Counted from the stretch's first letter, positions 17,421 through 26,820 are shown. The stretch is DNA of 41,687 nucleotides from Fuerstiella sp. (GCA_029247265.1 JAQWLN010000036.1:1-41687); one strand, 5' to 3'. Notes: generated by a model not told the origin, from the letters alone. Translations and numbers: made by a program.

Positions 17421-18383
17421 TTACTGCTGATCCAGTACCGGAACCGCTGCAATCACCTGCAGGATGACGTCATTGACCGTGCTGCCGTCCATTTCCGCTT
17501 CCGGTCGCATGATCAGTCGGTGTCCCAGTACCGGTAGACAGACTGCCTGAATATCTTCGTGAGTCATGAATCCACGCCCGTCCATCAAAGCATGAGCACG
17601 GCCGGCTTTCATCAGGCTGATGGCGGCGCGAGGACTCGCTCCCAGGATAAGGTCGGGGTGAGCACGACTTTCTCGAACCAGGTCGATAATGTATTCCTGC
17701 AGCTCACGTGTTCCATAGACACTGTCCAGCTGTCGCTGAATATCGATGATTTCCTCAGCGCTGGTGACGGCTGTGGGAACTGCTGCCCCATGACTGTGCA
17801 GGTCCAGCATGTTGACTTCCTGGTCGCGCTGAGGATAGCCGACTTCGATGCGAAACAGAAAACGGTCCAGCTGAGCTTCCGGAAGACGGTACACGCCTTC
17901 CTGTTCGATCGGATTCTGTGTGGCCAGTACCATGAACGGTTCGGGCAGTGGAAGTGTGTTTCCTTCGATCGTTACCTGTCGTTCCTGCATCGCTTCCAGC
18001 AATGCAGACTGGGTTCTGGCCGGAGCGCGGTTGAGTTCATCGCCAAGCAGCAGTTGACAGAAAATCGGCCCCTTACGCAGCACGAAATCGCTGGTCTGGC
18101 GATCCAGAACCTGAGTTCCAGTGACGTCGGACGGCAGCAGGTCCGGGGTAAACTGAACACGTTCAAAGTCGATACCCAGAGAAGTCGAAAATGTACTGCA
18201 CAGTGTCGTCTTGGCTGTACCAGGAACGCCCTCAAGTAGAACATGTCCACCAGCAAGCAATGCCATCAGCAACTGGTCCGTAACATGATCCAGTCCGACC
18301 ACAACCTGCCTGACCGATTTCAGCGTGCGTTGTCTGAGTGAGTTGACTCGATCTGCAAGTTCGTTCGTATTCGTTACAGACAC
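17421..18383 (-). CDS. MoxR-family AAA+ ATPase
   Basis: 320 residues, starting at GTG 18383. Walker A is GVPGTAKT (52-59), Walker B LLLGDELNRAP (Asp115, Glu116), sensor 1 is LATQNP, followed by EGVYRLPEAQLDRF, all typical of the MoxR proper subfamily. The C-terminal lid contains GASPRAAISLMKA (sensor 2 region). It acts in the cytoplasm as a ring chaperone, with the DUF58/vWA protein encoded just downstream as likely adaptor. Length and motifs are complete. Gaps of 138 and 176 bases to its neighbours are longer than elsewhere in the operon and could hold an internal promoter. Confidence 0.95.
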   Translation of the reverse strand: MSVTNTNELADRVNSLRQRTLKSVRQVVVGLDHVTDQLLMALLAGGHVLLEGVPGTAKTTLCSTFSTSLGIDFERVQFTPDLLPSDVTGTQVLDRQTSDFVLRKGPIFCQLLLGDELNRAPARTQSALLEAMQERQVTIEGNTLPLPEPFMVLATQNPIEQEGVYRLPEAQLDRFLFRIEVGYPQRDQEVNMLDLHSHGAAVPTAVTSAEEIIDIQRQLDSVYGTRELQEYIIDLVRESRAHPDLILGASPRAAISLMKAGRAHALMDGRGFMTHEDIQAVCLPVLGHRLIMRPEAEMDGSTVNDVILQVIAAVPVLDQQ

Positions 18384-18521
18384 AGTTGATTTCTTCAGTG
18401 AGTGGCTGGTGAGCGGAATTTTTTTTCAGGTGTTCCAACGAGGCAGCTCCGGTGACAACAGAAGATGATGATCGGGGTCGGTCAGCATTGGCATCTGTTC
18501 GCGGCATTGCCGATCGGATTC

Positions 18522-20186
18522 TTAACGTTCTGCTCCGGTTTTCTGTTCCAGACCGCCGCTTACGTTTTTTACGGGGCCGGACTGCATCAAGAGATCCCCT
18601 TGCCGATGAAGTTGCCGCAATTGATGGATCGTCTGACCAATCGATTCGAACCTGCGGCGTGAAATATGGACCGTTCGCGTGTTTACGGCAAGGTCCAGGA
18701 CGACTGAGAGTTGATTCTGTGTCGACATTTCCCGAGCAACTGCTGCTCCGGTGGCAGCGTTCGCTGACAATAGACGCTGCCAGCTGGCGTGATCTTCAAC
18801 GCCGGTCAGCTCTTTGCATAATTCCCTGGCCAGCATGCTGGACGCGAAACCAAACTCTGAAGACTTTATTTTGCGTCCGGAGCTCAGTTCGTGAGCTGTC
18901 TTCATGGCGCGATTAGGCATCGGTTGCTGCGGAGCTAAGCCGACGGCTGAAATTCTCCAGATCACGAAGGCCAGCACCATAATGGCCAGTACGAACAGAA
19001 ATATGCGCCAGTAATAAGGTGCGCGTACGTTTTGAGGTTGATTCGCCAGTATTTCATTCACCACGTTAGATTCTTCGACATTTCGAATCACAGAATTTGC
19101 GATGCGCAGCATCGTCGCCAGTTCCGGTTCCGGCATGTTCTCCGGCAGTGGCATTGGAGGCGGATTGTTGAGCAACGGGCTGTTTTCGTAGCTGCCGAGC
19201 TTCACACGATCGGCGATAAACAACAGTCGTGATCGCTGACCTTCACACAGCATTCTGCTGACGTTGATGGCCAGGATCGCATTGTCGCCGTGCCACAGCA
19301 TTCCGTTTGTGAACAGGCTCTGATCACCGGCAATGATCATCGGGCCGCTGCCACGCTGGTTCAGTGTCAACGTCGCGATGACAGGTTTGCCGCTGGCATC
19401 GGTGGGAACGCACCGCTCCGGTAATCGAGCGGCCACTTCGGGTTCCGTAGCGAACCATCGCCGACTTTCCAGCCACCCGGAACGATTGACAACGACACTG
19501 TTGACGCCCGTCGTGAGAGGATGTTCACGATTCAGGTCAGTAAGTTCCAGGCAGTCGTTGTGAGACTGATACCAATTCCGCGAACGGACGCTGGTCACGG
19601 GGCCCAAACCGAATTCACAAATTCGACCCGCGGAATACCTCAGGTCAGATGCCATCAGAACTGCGCCGCCACTTTCGCAGAACGATTCGACGATTCGGGG
19701 ATGTATCGCCCGACTCAACTGACCCACGATCACAAGGACCGAATGCTGAGGGTCGCTCAGAATTTCGTCGGCAGACGTTGTCGGATTCAGGCCGCTCTGC
19801 TCCAGCAGCATCTGAAACAACTCGAATCGAAAATGCCAGTCGTTGTTGTCAGGCTGCCCGGACTGTTGTGCCACAGAATCTGGACCTGTGACCAGAACAA
19901 ACAGCACCAGCAACACGACAATACAGCAATTTATCAAATGACGGAGCCAGTTCCGGCTCGTGGCATTAGCCGCTCTGCTATTGAGACGCGTCAACCGCCG
20001 CCACGAGTCAGCGAATCTCGCTGTAGCACATCGCCGATTTGCACCGCAGCCACACATCGGCTCGACGGCGCAGACGGTGGCGTGTGCGGGACCGGGGCTG
20101 CAACTTGAAACGCCGGGTCCGAGTCTAAACACGGAAGACATATTCACTGTGGCCGAATCGCCAAATCCGCGATCTCTCGTCAACAT
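18522..20186 (-). CDS. DUF4350-type membrane protein of the MoxR operon
   Basis: 554 residues from ATG 20186, which overlaps the TGA of the upstream gene by 7 bases; a GTG at 20195 is also possible. One hydrophobic segment near residues 86-105 (INCCIVVLLVLFVLVTG) and a second near 375-393 (IFLFVLAIMVLAFVIW) bracket an extracytoplasmic domain with the DUF4350 pattern: ESFCESGGAVLMASDLRYS, LTTGVNSVVVN and SRLLFIADRVKLGSYENSP. A cytoplasmic helical tail follows. DUF4350 proteins regularly accompany MoxR and DUF58; their biochemical role is unknown. The Ala/Arg/Cys-rich N-terminal 85 residues are unlike the family and may mean that the true start is further in. Confidence 0.75.
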   Translation of the reverse strand: MLTRDRGFGDSATVNMSSVFRLGPGVSSCSPGPAHATVCAVEPMCGCGANRRCATARFADSWRRLTRLNSRAANATSRNWLRHLINCCIVVLLVLFVLVTGPDSVAQQSGQPDNNDWHFRFELFQMLLEQSGLNPTTSADEILSDPQHSVLVIVGQLSRAIHPRIVESFCESGGAVLMASDLRYSAGRICEFGLGPVTSVRSRNWYQSHNDCLELTDLNREHPLTTGVNSVVVNRSGWLESRRWFATEPEVAARLPERCVPTDASGKPVIATLTLNQRGSGPMIIAGDQSLFTNGMLWHGDNAILAINVSRMLCEGQRSRLLFIADRVKLGSYENSPLLNNPPPMPLPENMPEPELATMLRIANSVIRNVEESNVVNEILANQPQNVRAPYYWRIFLFVLAIMVLAFVIWRISAVGLAPQQPMPNRAMKTAHELSSGRKIKSSEFGFASSMLARELCKELTGVEDHASWQRLLSANAATGAAVAREMSTQNQLSVVLDLAVNTRTVHISRRRFESIGQTIHQLRQLHRQGDLLMQSGPVKNVSGGLEQKTGAER

Positions 20187-22015
20187 GATTCGCACTGTTT
20201 CAGGGCCTGACGAGCGGACTGCATCTGGTCCTGGCTAAACGCAGTTTCCTGCGGCAAATATCGAGCCTGTTCGTACAGCTCCGTCAGAACTTCAACAGCG
20301 TGAACATGTTCGGGCCGATCCCGATACATCCGGGCCGCCACTCTACGATGAGTCCACCAGTGCTGTACCTGCCAGGAGGGTTGCAATGCCATCTTGTGGA
20401 ATGCATTCACTACGTCTTCCTTTGTCTGAATGTCTGCGGCCCGCATTGGCACGCCACGGACAGGTTCGCGGTAGGGCGTGGCAAGCAATCCGGATTTCCA
20501 TGCAAACAGTGCGACAACGCCTGCCAGAATTGCCAGGGCCAGCAGGGCGAAAGCATTTTGCGAGACAGCATTGTCAATTTCAGCAGGCGCTGATGTCGAA
20601 GAATCCGGCGTGCTCTCGGGGGTCGCAGCGAGGTCACTCAGGAAATTGCCAGCCGTGCGACCGATGCTGTGTAATCCGGTGTCGGAACCATCTGTGGTGG
20701 GCCGGCTGGTCACCTGCGACTCGGCGTCTGGTTTTGCTGGTTTGAATTTTGCGTCCTTTGCGATCTCAACGACGTCCTTCCGAAGGCCGTCCAGCGCGCG
20801 AATCAGTGAACGCTCAAGACTTGACGGTTCCTCCGACGGTTCAGTGCCTGATGATGCATTCGCTGCGTTGTCCGGACTGCCGCCTGATGAACGAGCCTGC
20901 TGCCGAGCTTCCCTCGCGATCTTTCTGATCGTTTCCGTGATTCCACGCCGCTGCAGTGACGATCGGGTATCCCGTTTAAGCTGTTCGCGCGCCACGGCCG
21001 ACTCATCATGGGCTGTCGGTGGTTGACTTGAAGTGTTGCCCGGCTCGTTTGCAGATCGCTGTGTTTGTGGTGCAGTCCTTGCTTTTTGCTGCACGGGCAG
21101 AGGTGGCCGGGTCTTCAAGTCTTCCAAATACTCGGCGACCGATTTCGACGGGGAATGCGTCCCACGTTCCTGGCTGCTCCTGCCTGACCCCTGATTTCCT
21201 GCAGAGGGATCTGCAGACGGTTCGTTGTTGAAGACGTCAGCGTTGCCATCGCCCCGGCGCAGCCTTCGTTCCTCTTCGATTAATCGGTCCAGCACATCGC
21301 TCCACGAATTCTGTGGAGCATCATCGTCAGCGGGAGGTTGGTTTGGCAATGCCTCGGAGGAGTTACGCGGCGACGATTGATTCGGTGTTGGCGGAACATC
21401 CGACAATCCTTTCATCACTTCTTCCAGCGTCTTCCGCAGGACATCGTCAGAACGATCTATGTCTCGACCTGATTTGGGAGAGCCGGGTCCATTCTCCGGA
21501 GAAGACGATGGATCGTCGGGCGATTGATTCTGCAATGTGCCTGCTTCTGACGGAGGCAACAGGGGGATGTTTGATTGTGGACGACCGCGAGGCAGTTGAT
21601 GATCTTTTGCGTACTGCCGAAGCATCTGTTCAACGTGTTGTCTGGCCTGTGGATTATTCAAGGCATTACGGATTACGTTCGGCGAAATATTCTGCAGCAT
21701 TGGCAGAAGATCCTGTGGATTGTCGCCGCCAAACTGCTTGACCATTTGGAGCAGTTGATTCAGCTGCTCTGAGTCAAAACCCTGGGCTTCAGCTGGCTGT
21801 CTGTTCGGGGCCCCAACAAGACTTTGCAGCTGCGTGAGCATTTGTAACTGTTGCTGCAGATCTGACATCCCACTCTGCGGCAGTTCCAGAAATCGGTGCG
21901 ACTGCCGATCAGGCTGTGCGACGGCGGAATGAGCGACAGCTCCGACGGCCATCAGCAGAAGGAACCTCAGTGTCGAGTATCCTGAGCGCCGCACTGATCG
22001 CATCCTGAACCCCAT
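20180..22015 (-). CDS. Large exported/membrane protein with C-terminal DUF4129-like domain
   Basis: I use ATG 22015 (611 residues), where MRSVRRSGYSTLRFLLLM gives a signal peptide with a likely cut after AVA; ATGs at 22003, 22057 and 22099 are alternatives. After residue 50 comes a Gln/Leu-rich helical part (MSDLQQQLQMLTQLQ), then about 300 residues of Ser/Pro/Asn-rich disordered sequence, a single transmembrane helix (LLALAILAGVVALFAW), and a cytoplasmic C-terminal domain ending VLTELYEQARYLPQE and FSQDQMQSARQALKQ. That ending matches the DUF4129 pattern (LYERARYG, then a short helix). DUF4129 domains occur in transglutaminase-MoxR operons. It is the first gene of the operon and overlaps the next one. 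Confidence 0.72.
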   Translation of the reverse strand: MGFRMRSVRRSGYSTLRFLLLMAVGAVAHSAVAQPDRQSHRFLELPQSGMSDLQQQLQMLTQLQSLVGAPNRQPAEAQGFDSEQLNQLLQMVKQFGGDNPQDLLPMLQNISPNVIRNALNNPQARQHVEQMLRQYAKDHQLPRGRPQSNIPLLPPSEAGTLQNQSPDDPSSSPENGPGSPKSGRDIDRSDDVLRKTLEEVMKGLSDVPPTPNQSSPRNSSEALPNQPPADDDAPQNSWSDVLDRLIEEERRLRRGDGNADVFNNEPSADPSAGNQGSGRSSQERGTHSPSKSVAEYLEDLKTRPPLPVQQKARTAPQTQRSANEPGNTSSQPPTAHDESAVAREQLKRDTRSSLQRRGITETIRKIAREARQQARSSGGSPDNAANASSGTEPSEEPSSLERSLIRALDGLRKDVVEIAKDAKFKPAKPDAESQVTSRPTTDGSDTGLHSIGRTAGNFLSDLAATPESTPDSSTSAPAEIDNAVSQNAFALLALAILAGVVALFAWKSGLLATPYREPVRGVPMRAADIQTKEDVVNAFHKMALQPSWQVQHWWTHRRVAARMYRDRPEHVHAVEVLTELYEQARYLPQETAFSQDQMQSARQALKQCESC

Positions 22016-22276
22016 GAGCCGATTGTCGTGCCGCCGGAACGGCAAATGAGTATGCATTATTGCGATCAGGCGTCTGACGAATACCCAGGAAGCAGCCATT
22101 TTCGAGGAAATTGGGCGCCGGACTCCGCGCGCTGGTGGCTGCCATTGTGTCGCGCCTGGCGTTTTAAATGAGCTGTCCGTCTGATATTGCTGCTCACCGT
22201 CAGTGGAAAGAAATAATCAGACATATCCACTCATCGGCGTTCTTTAGTCAGGTGGGATCGTGACTGATCGCACAAA

Positions 22277-22996
22277 CTATTCTGCCCGGCTGACGATGGA
22301 CGGAGGCGGTGTTGGAGAAACCGAGACCGGCTGACAATATGGGCAGACACTTCCATAGTAGACTCGGGCGCAACCGCCGCATTGTCGTGGGCCGGTGTTG
22401 ACGACCATTCTTTGGCGAGTAATCCGAAAAACGAAGCGTGTGAATACGATCGCTGTCAATCCCGCCAGAACCCATGAAAGTGGCTGACGCAGATATTCCA
22501 GCACAACGACCACGATCAAGGATCCGCAGATAGTCGTAACGCAGGCCGTAAACCAGTCGCCGGCGGAAACAGATGCTTCGACCAGTTCGTCATCGTGGAG
22601 AAGTTTCAGTGTTTCCCTGCGGAGCTCATCTGCTTGTTCCGCAGCGTCGCAGTTGGTGGAACGCAGCAGTCGTTCGATACTGTCTATGCAACGATAGACG
22701 TCACGCAGCGAAACTTGTTTCTGGTGCGCCCAGCGGTTTCGAAACTCACGCAGCTCACTTACCAGGCTGCGTTCAACGAAGCCAAGGTCATGTCGGAAGA
22801 CCTGATTCCAGTGGTCCCACATCAGCACAAGCACCACCTGAGCATCCCATTGTTTTGGGTCAGCAGAGTTGATGACTTGTGTCACACGGGGGTCTCGTTG
22901 CCAGTCGTCTCCCAGGCTGCGGCATAGCATCTCGTCGACGTAAGGGGCAAGTCCGGATGCGAGAATCTGCAGTCCGGATGAAATTGTACCTTTCAT
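22277..22996 (-). CDS. Swt1-like HEPN domain, two membrane helices and zinc ribbon
   Basis: 239 residues from ATG 22996, with GAAAGG upstream. Residues 1-115 are helical and carry DHWNQVFRHDLGFVERSLV followed by ELREFRNRWAHQ, matching the Swt1-like HEPN pattern; Arg86-x4-His91 fits the RX4-6H active site of HEPN ribonucleases. A linker helix leads to two hydrophobic segments (about 148-168 and 172-191). The C-terminus has Cys206/Cys209 and Cys218/Cys221, a zinc-ribbon knuckle, then a Pro/Ser tail. HEPN proteins act in RNA cleavage, toxin-antitoxin and antiviral systems; a membrane-tied version with a zinc ribbon is unusual. The gene stands alone, with no antitoxin-like partner. Function is unproven. 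Confidence 0.75.
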   Translation of the reverse strand: MKGTISSGLQILASGLAPYVDEMLCRSLGDDWQRDPRVTQVINSADPKQWDAQVVLVLMWDHWNQVFRHDLGFVERSLVSELREFRNRWAHQKQVSLRDVYRCIDSIERLLRSTNCDAAEQADELRRETLKLLHDDELVEASVSAGDWFTACVTTICGSLIVVVVLEYLRQPLSWVLAGLTAIVFTRFVFRITRQRMVVNTGPRQCGGCARVYYGSVCPYCQPVSVSPTPPPSIVSRAE

Positions 22997-23238
22997 AGCG
23001 ACCTTTCACGAAACCGTGGCTCAACGTTCGAACGCTGTAGTAAAGGAAAGGTTGCGGAATTGAATCAGGTACCTGTCTGACGCTCGTTCGTGGCTGAAAA
23101 ACGTCTTTCGGTAGTTCCGTTATCGCTTCGCGTCGCTTGTGTCAGACACGACATGACGATGTGGAAACGCGACACTGGTAGCGATGCAAAATATCAACGC
23201 TACAACACTTAACCCAAAAACATTAACATTATCGCATG

Positions 23239-23271
23239 AAAAAGGCTGTCACCTGAGAGGTGACAGCCTTT
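23239..23271 (-). terminator. Intrinsic terminator of rpsT
   Basis: Perfect 13-bp arms, AAAGGCTGTCACC at 23241-23253 and GGTGACAGCCTTT at 23259-23271, around the loop TGAGA. On the minus strand the stem is followed by a run of five T residues (23243-23239), so it terminates the S20 transcript 35 bases after its stop codon. Confidence 0.93.
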
Positions 23272-23305
23272 GACGTGTCTAATCCGGGCGTGAACCGTTT
23301 ACTGT

Positions 23306-23575
23306 TCAGCTACAGCTCTTTTTCTTCAGTGCCGCCAAACGTGACTTTGAACGAGCCGCAGCGTTGGCGTGAATAAGATTCTTTGCCGCTGCCTGATCAA
23401 GCGCTTTCACGACTAATCCAAATTGTTTGTCCGCGTCCTCACGGCTTGGGCCTCCGCTCAACAAGGTGCGAAACCCCTTGATTTTACCACGCAACGTTGA
23501 CCGCTGCTGCCGATTCTGCAGACGTCGTCCGGTGCTTGTACGGAGATATTTCTTGGCTGCGGGTGTGTTTGGCAT
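23306..23575 (-). CDS. rpsT: 30S ribosomal protein S20
   Basis: 89 residues, of normal length. The family pattern is clear: MPNTPAAKKYLRTS, then QNRQQRSTLRGKIKGFRTLL, and the C-terminal KNLIHANAAARSKSRLAALKK, all basic helices that bind 16S rRNA in the small subunit. No Shine-Dalgarno sequence is seen before ATG 23575; in other bacteria S20 is under translational self-control, but the sequence alone does not show it here. It is a single-gene unit ended by the terminator at 23239-23271. Confidence 0.96.
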   Translation of the reverse strand: MPNTPAAKKYLRTSTGRRLQNRQQRSTLRGKIKGFRTLLSGGPSREDADKQFGLVVKALDQAAAKNLIHANAAARSKSRLAALKKKSCS

Positions 23576-23958
23576 CGAAGATTGATGTAAGTTATTTTAG
23601 GTTAACGAGTTAAGCGTAATTTCAGGGGCCGATCGGCGCAAAACCGAAGCCCAGCAGTCTATCGCGTGATCATGGAGAGTTCCAGCCTGATCGGCAAGAT
23701 GCAGGGAAAACTGCACCAAAACAGCAAACCCCATGGTTTGTGAGTGCTGACAACGCTGTCCATCACGCCAACTCGCTTCCCTCGCCCTGTTTTAATGTTA
23801 TAGAATCCCGCGTCGTGGAAAAAGTTGCTGCGGAGTTGCAGCAGGGTGACGGACACCATGGATAACATTCGGTCAGGACGGCCGAGTCCGTTGCACAGAG
23901 GAATTCGCTGAGACAACTTTCAGCAATATCGGAATGGATTCCGAGAAAGGACTCTGCC
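23576..23958. promoter_or_regulatory. Divergent intergenic region between rpsT and the citrate-synthase-like gene
   Basis: 383 bases with no credible gene; the minus-strand open frames here lack start signals and protein character. It must contain the rpsT promoter (an AT-rich stretch at about 23583-23620) and that of the plus-strand gene, for which TATAGAAT at 23799-23806 could be a -10 element, although no good -35 was found. Confidence 0.35.
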
Positions 23959-25131
23959 ATGGAGCAAGCATCGCCAGCTCCGCATTTGGTGAATGGACTT
24001 CATCAAATTGTGAAAGATCTCGGCCAAACCCCCGGGACCGTTCATTCGGGACTTAGCGGTGTGGTTTGTGGTGAAACGGACCTTTTCGGTTGCCGCGATG
24101 GCCGCGTTGAATACTGCGGTATTGACGTGCGGGATCTGTGCTCAGATGGTTTCTTTGAGTCAGTCATCTGGCTTCTGGTGAAAGGGATTCCTGCGGATCC
24201 TGATGAACTGGCCGACATCAGCACGATTCTGGCTGAATCCGCAGTTGTTGATCAGCCCGTGAGTGAAACTATCGCAACGGTTCCCCTGCAAACGCGACCA
24301 CTGGACCTGTTTCCACTGAGTATTGCGCTGCTGTCCTGTTTTGATCCGACTCCCGGCGATCGCAGTCTTGAGGCGTCACGTTCTCAATTCTGGCGCGTAA
24401 TGGCTCAGTTGCCCGTGCTTTTGCATGTTGCGTTCGGAGGACGGCTCAGCGAAGGACGCGTTCTGTCCAGTGATGAGTCGAAGACGCTGTCTTATGCCGG
24501 ACGCCTGCTGCAGATTCTTCGTGACGACAACTGTGAGCCATCGCCGGTCGAAGAACAGGCCATGAATTCAGTGATGATCTGTCAGTGTCTGACCGAGATG
24601 CGCCCGGCATGTTTTTCGGCCAGATTCTTCGGCAGTGCGGTCAACGACATCGTGGCGGCATTGAAGGCCGCCTCTTCGATGTTTGTATCGCAGCTCCGGA
24701 ACGATCCGTTTGCCTGGTCGTCGTCGCGTCTGAATAGTTTCAGGAGTCCGGACCATGCCGATCACTGGTGGCAAAACCGGCAGCCCAGAGTCATGCCGTT
24801 TGGTTTTCATCGCGACGGCGAAGAGGATTCGCGGGTTGCTATATTACAGCGACAGTCGCGAGAGCTTCTCGGCAGCCTGGACAGCATTGTGATGGAATCA
24901 TCAGCAGCTCGCCTGGAATCGTTGCTGGCACGTGATGGTTGGTTTCCCACGGTGGATTGGGCAGCCGCCCGAACTCTGACTCTATTGAACGTACCGGAAG
25001 ACCGAATCTCTCTCGCGATCGGGATTGCACGGATGGTTGGCTGGGCGGCTCAGACAATTGAGCAGCACACCTCTGGCGTCCAGTTGCTGCCAAGTCTACG
25101 CTATGCAGGCGATGCAACCGAAACGAGCTGA
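23959..25131 (+). CDS. Citrate-synthase-fold protein lacking two active-site histidines
   Basis: 390 residues, close to the normal length; ATG 23959 has GAAAGGA upstream. The citrate synthase family shows at the N-terminus (GLSGVVCGETDLFG then DGRVEYCGIDVRDL), in FGFHRDGEEDSR at 291-302 (the GFGHRVY..DPR element, His284 in my count of the FGF region) and in the C-terminal VDWAAARTLTLLNVPEDRI then IARMVGWAAQTIEQH. However, the stretch normally reading DHExNASTFxxR is CLTEMRPACFSAR, and the GPxHGGAN loop with the main catalytic His is replaced by MFVSQLRNDPF. The third-site His and the Asp (Asp333) remain. It therefore probably does not condense acetyl-CoA with oxaloacetate in the usual way; a changed reaction or a regulatory role is possible. 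Confidence 0.75.
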   Translation: MEQASPAPHLVNGLHQIVKDLGQTPGTVHSGLSGVVCGETDLFGCRDGRVEYCGIDVRDLCSDGFFESVIWLLVKGIPADPDELADISTILAESAVVDQPVSETIATVPLQTRPLDLFPLSIALLSCFDPTPGDRSLEASRSQFWRVMAQLPVLLHVAFGGRLSEGRVLSSDESKTLSYAGRLLQILRDDNCEPSPVEEQAMNSVMICQCLTEMRPACFSARFFGSAVNDIVAALKAASSMFVSQLRNDPFAWSSSRLNSFRSPDHADHWWQNRQPRVMPFGFHRDGEEDSRVAILQRQSRELLGSLDSIVMESSAARLESLLARDGWFPTVDWAAARTLTLLNVPEDRISLAIGIARMVGWAAQTIEQHTSGVQLLPSLRYAGDATETS

Positions 25132-25392
25132 AGAGAACGTCAATTCTGACATCGCTATTATGCCGATATTGCGAACTGTTTCGGGTTGATTGCGGGAAGA
25201 GCCATGTAACGTGGTGTCGTTGAAGTTGCACCTGGAAATCTGTGGTTCATTCCCAGTGGTTGCAGGATGAATGAATAACGGACGTTCGTTCCATTCAGGG
25301 GCGCTCGATACAGCGAGGATTTCCGCTGTTCGACAATGCATCGAGAAAATATTCACTTCGTTCAGATTGACCGCGGGAAGACGACTTACATC

Positions 25393-26781
25393 ATGTCCTA
25401 CGCATTTCAGCAGTGTATTCATCCCGATTGCCAGGCTTCATATGACATCGGTCAGATTCTGACCGCATGTGAAACGTGCGGCAGTCTGCTGGACGTGCAG
25501 TACGACTGGGATCGGATCTCTGTTCCGGCATCGCTTCGGGAATTCGAAGCCCGTTGGAGCAATCGTTTGAATCCGCTGGACTTCAGCGGTGTGTGGCGTT
25601 TTCGAGAATTGCTCGGTTTTCCGGCTGACGAACAGATCGTGACCATCGGCGAAGGTCAGACGATCCTGCAGCAGAATGACCGCCTTGCCTCACTAATTGG
25701 CGTGAATGCAGGGAACCTGTTTCTGCAATACGAAGGTCTGAATCCTTCCGGCAGCTTCAAAGATAACGGGATGACGGCCGCGTCAACTCACGCTCGCATG
25801 GTTGGCGCCAAAATGACCGCGTGCGCGTCGACCGGAAATACCAGTGCGTCTCTGGCGATTTATGCTGGCGTGTCCGGTCTGTTCCAGTGTGTCGTCTTTG
25901 TAGGCAGCGGAAAGATTGCGTACGGAAAACTGTCGCAGGCCCTGGACTACGGAGCGAAGACCCTGCAGATCGAAGGTGACTTCGATGATGCGCTGGCCCG
26001 AGTCCGTGAACTTTGTGCGGAACACCCGATTTACCTTTGTAACAGCGTGAACCCGTTTCGGCTGGAAGGTCAGAAGACCATTATGTTCCGTGTGCTGGAG
26101 GGCCTGGGCTGGGAAGTGCCGGACTGGATCGTTGTTCCCGGCGGCAATCTTGGCAACAGCAGCTCTTTCGGCAAAGCCTTTACTGAATTGAAGCAGCTCG
26201 GTCTGATCGACCGGGTTCCACGTCTGGCCATTATTAATGCCACAGGTGCCAGTACGCTGGATGAATTGGTGAACAACAACAAGCTGCAATGGAACGATGG
26301 TCGCAATAACGCTGATGTTATTCGCGATTACTACGCGTCGATGGATAGTGAAGATCGTCGTGCCAGCACGCTTGCGTCAGCCATCGAGATCAATCGTCCG
26401 GTCAATCTGGTGAAAGCTCTGCGAGCTCTGAATGTTTGCGACGGCGTTGTTCGCAGCGTCGCGGATCAGGAGATTGTGGACGCTCGGGCCCTTATCGCGG
26501 CGAACGGCTTTGGCTGTGAACCTGCCAGTGGTGCCACAATTGCCGGTCTGAAACAGTTGCGTGCAGAAGGCGTGATTGCTGCCAGTGACCGAGTCGCCTG
26601 CATTCTGACCGGCCACCAGCTGAAGGATCCGGACCTGACTGTTGCGTACCATACGGGTGATCCTGAAAAACAGGCCGAAAAACTTCATCCCGCCGGTGTT
26701 CACCTGACCCCTCACGCGAACTCGTCGATCGCCGTCAAAAACGACACCGCTGCTATCGTCCAGGCGCTGGGTTTGGCATAG
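25393..26781 (+). CDS. thrC: Threonine synthase
   Basis: 462 residues from ATG 25393 ([13 protein letters not shown]); an upstream ATG at 25336 would add 19 residues but looks less natural, and GGGAAG lies 12 bases before 25393. A small N-terminal zinc-finger-like region (CIHPDC, then CETCGSLLD) is typical of this class of threonine synthases. The PLP fold follows, with [11 protein letters not shown] carrying the Schiff-base Lys, [15 protein letters not shown], and the phosphate-binding [17 protein letters not shown]. It converts O-phosphohomoserine to threonine in the cytoplasm. All motifs are intact. A perfect 16-bp hairpin follows directly. Confidence 0.93.
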   Translation: MSYAFQQCIHPDCQASYDIGQILTACETCGSLLDVQYDWDRISVPASLREFEARWSNRLNPLDFSGVWRFRELLGFPADEQIVTIGEGQTILQQNDRLASLIGVNAGNLFLQYEGLNPSGSFKDNGMTAASTHARMVGAKMTACASTGNTSASLAIYAGVSGLFQCVVFVGSGKIAYGKLSQALDYGAKTLQIEGDFDDALARVRELCAEHPIYLCNSVNPFRLEGQKTIMFRVLEGLGWEVPDWIVVPGGNLGNSSSFGKAFTELKQLGLIDRVPRLAIINATGASTLDELVNNNKLQWNDGRNNADVIRDYYASMDSEDRRASTLASAIEINRPVNLVKALRALNVCDGVVRSVADQEIVDARALIAANGFGCEPASGATIAGLKQLRAEGVIAASDRVACILTGHQLKDPDLTVAYHTGDPEKQAEKLHPAGVHLTPHANSSIAVKNDTAAIVQALGLA

Positions 26782-26784
26782 GTG

Positions 26785-26820
26785 GTCAGATTGTGGTTTC
26801 ATGCGAAACCACAATCTGAC
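26785..26820 (+). terminator. Perfect 16-bp hairpin after thrC, without T-run
   Basis: Arms GTCAGATTGTGGTTTC (26785-26800) and GAAACCACAATCTGAC (26805-26820) pair perfectly around the loop ATGC, beginning 3 bases after the thrC stop. There is no T-tract on either side, so it may be a Rho-type 3' end stabiliser, a bidirectional transcript-end structure or a protein-binding palindrome rather than a standard terminator. Confidence 0.7.

Noticed and set aside
17559..18239. 226-codon plus-strand frame opposite moxR
   Set aside because: MoxR Walker and sensor motifs on the other strand are unambiguous.
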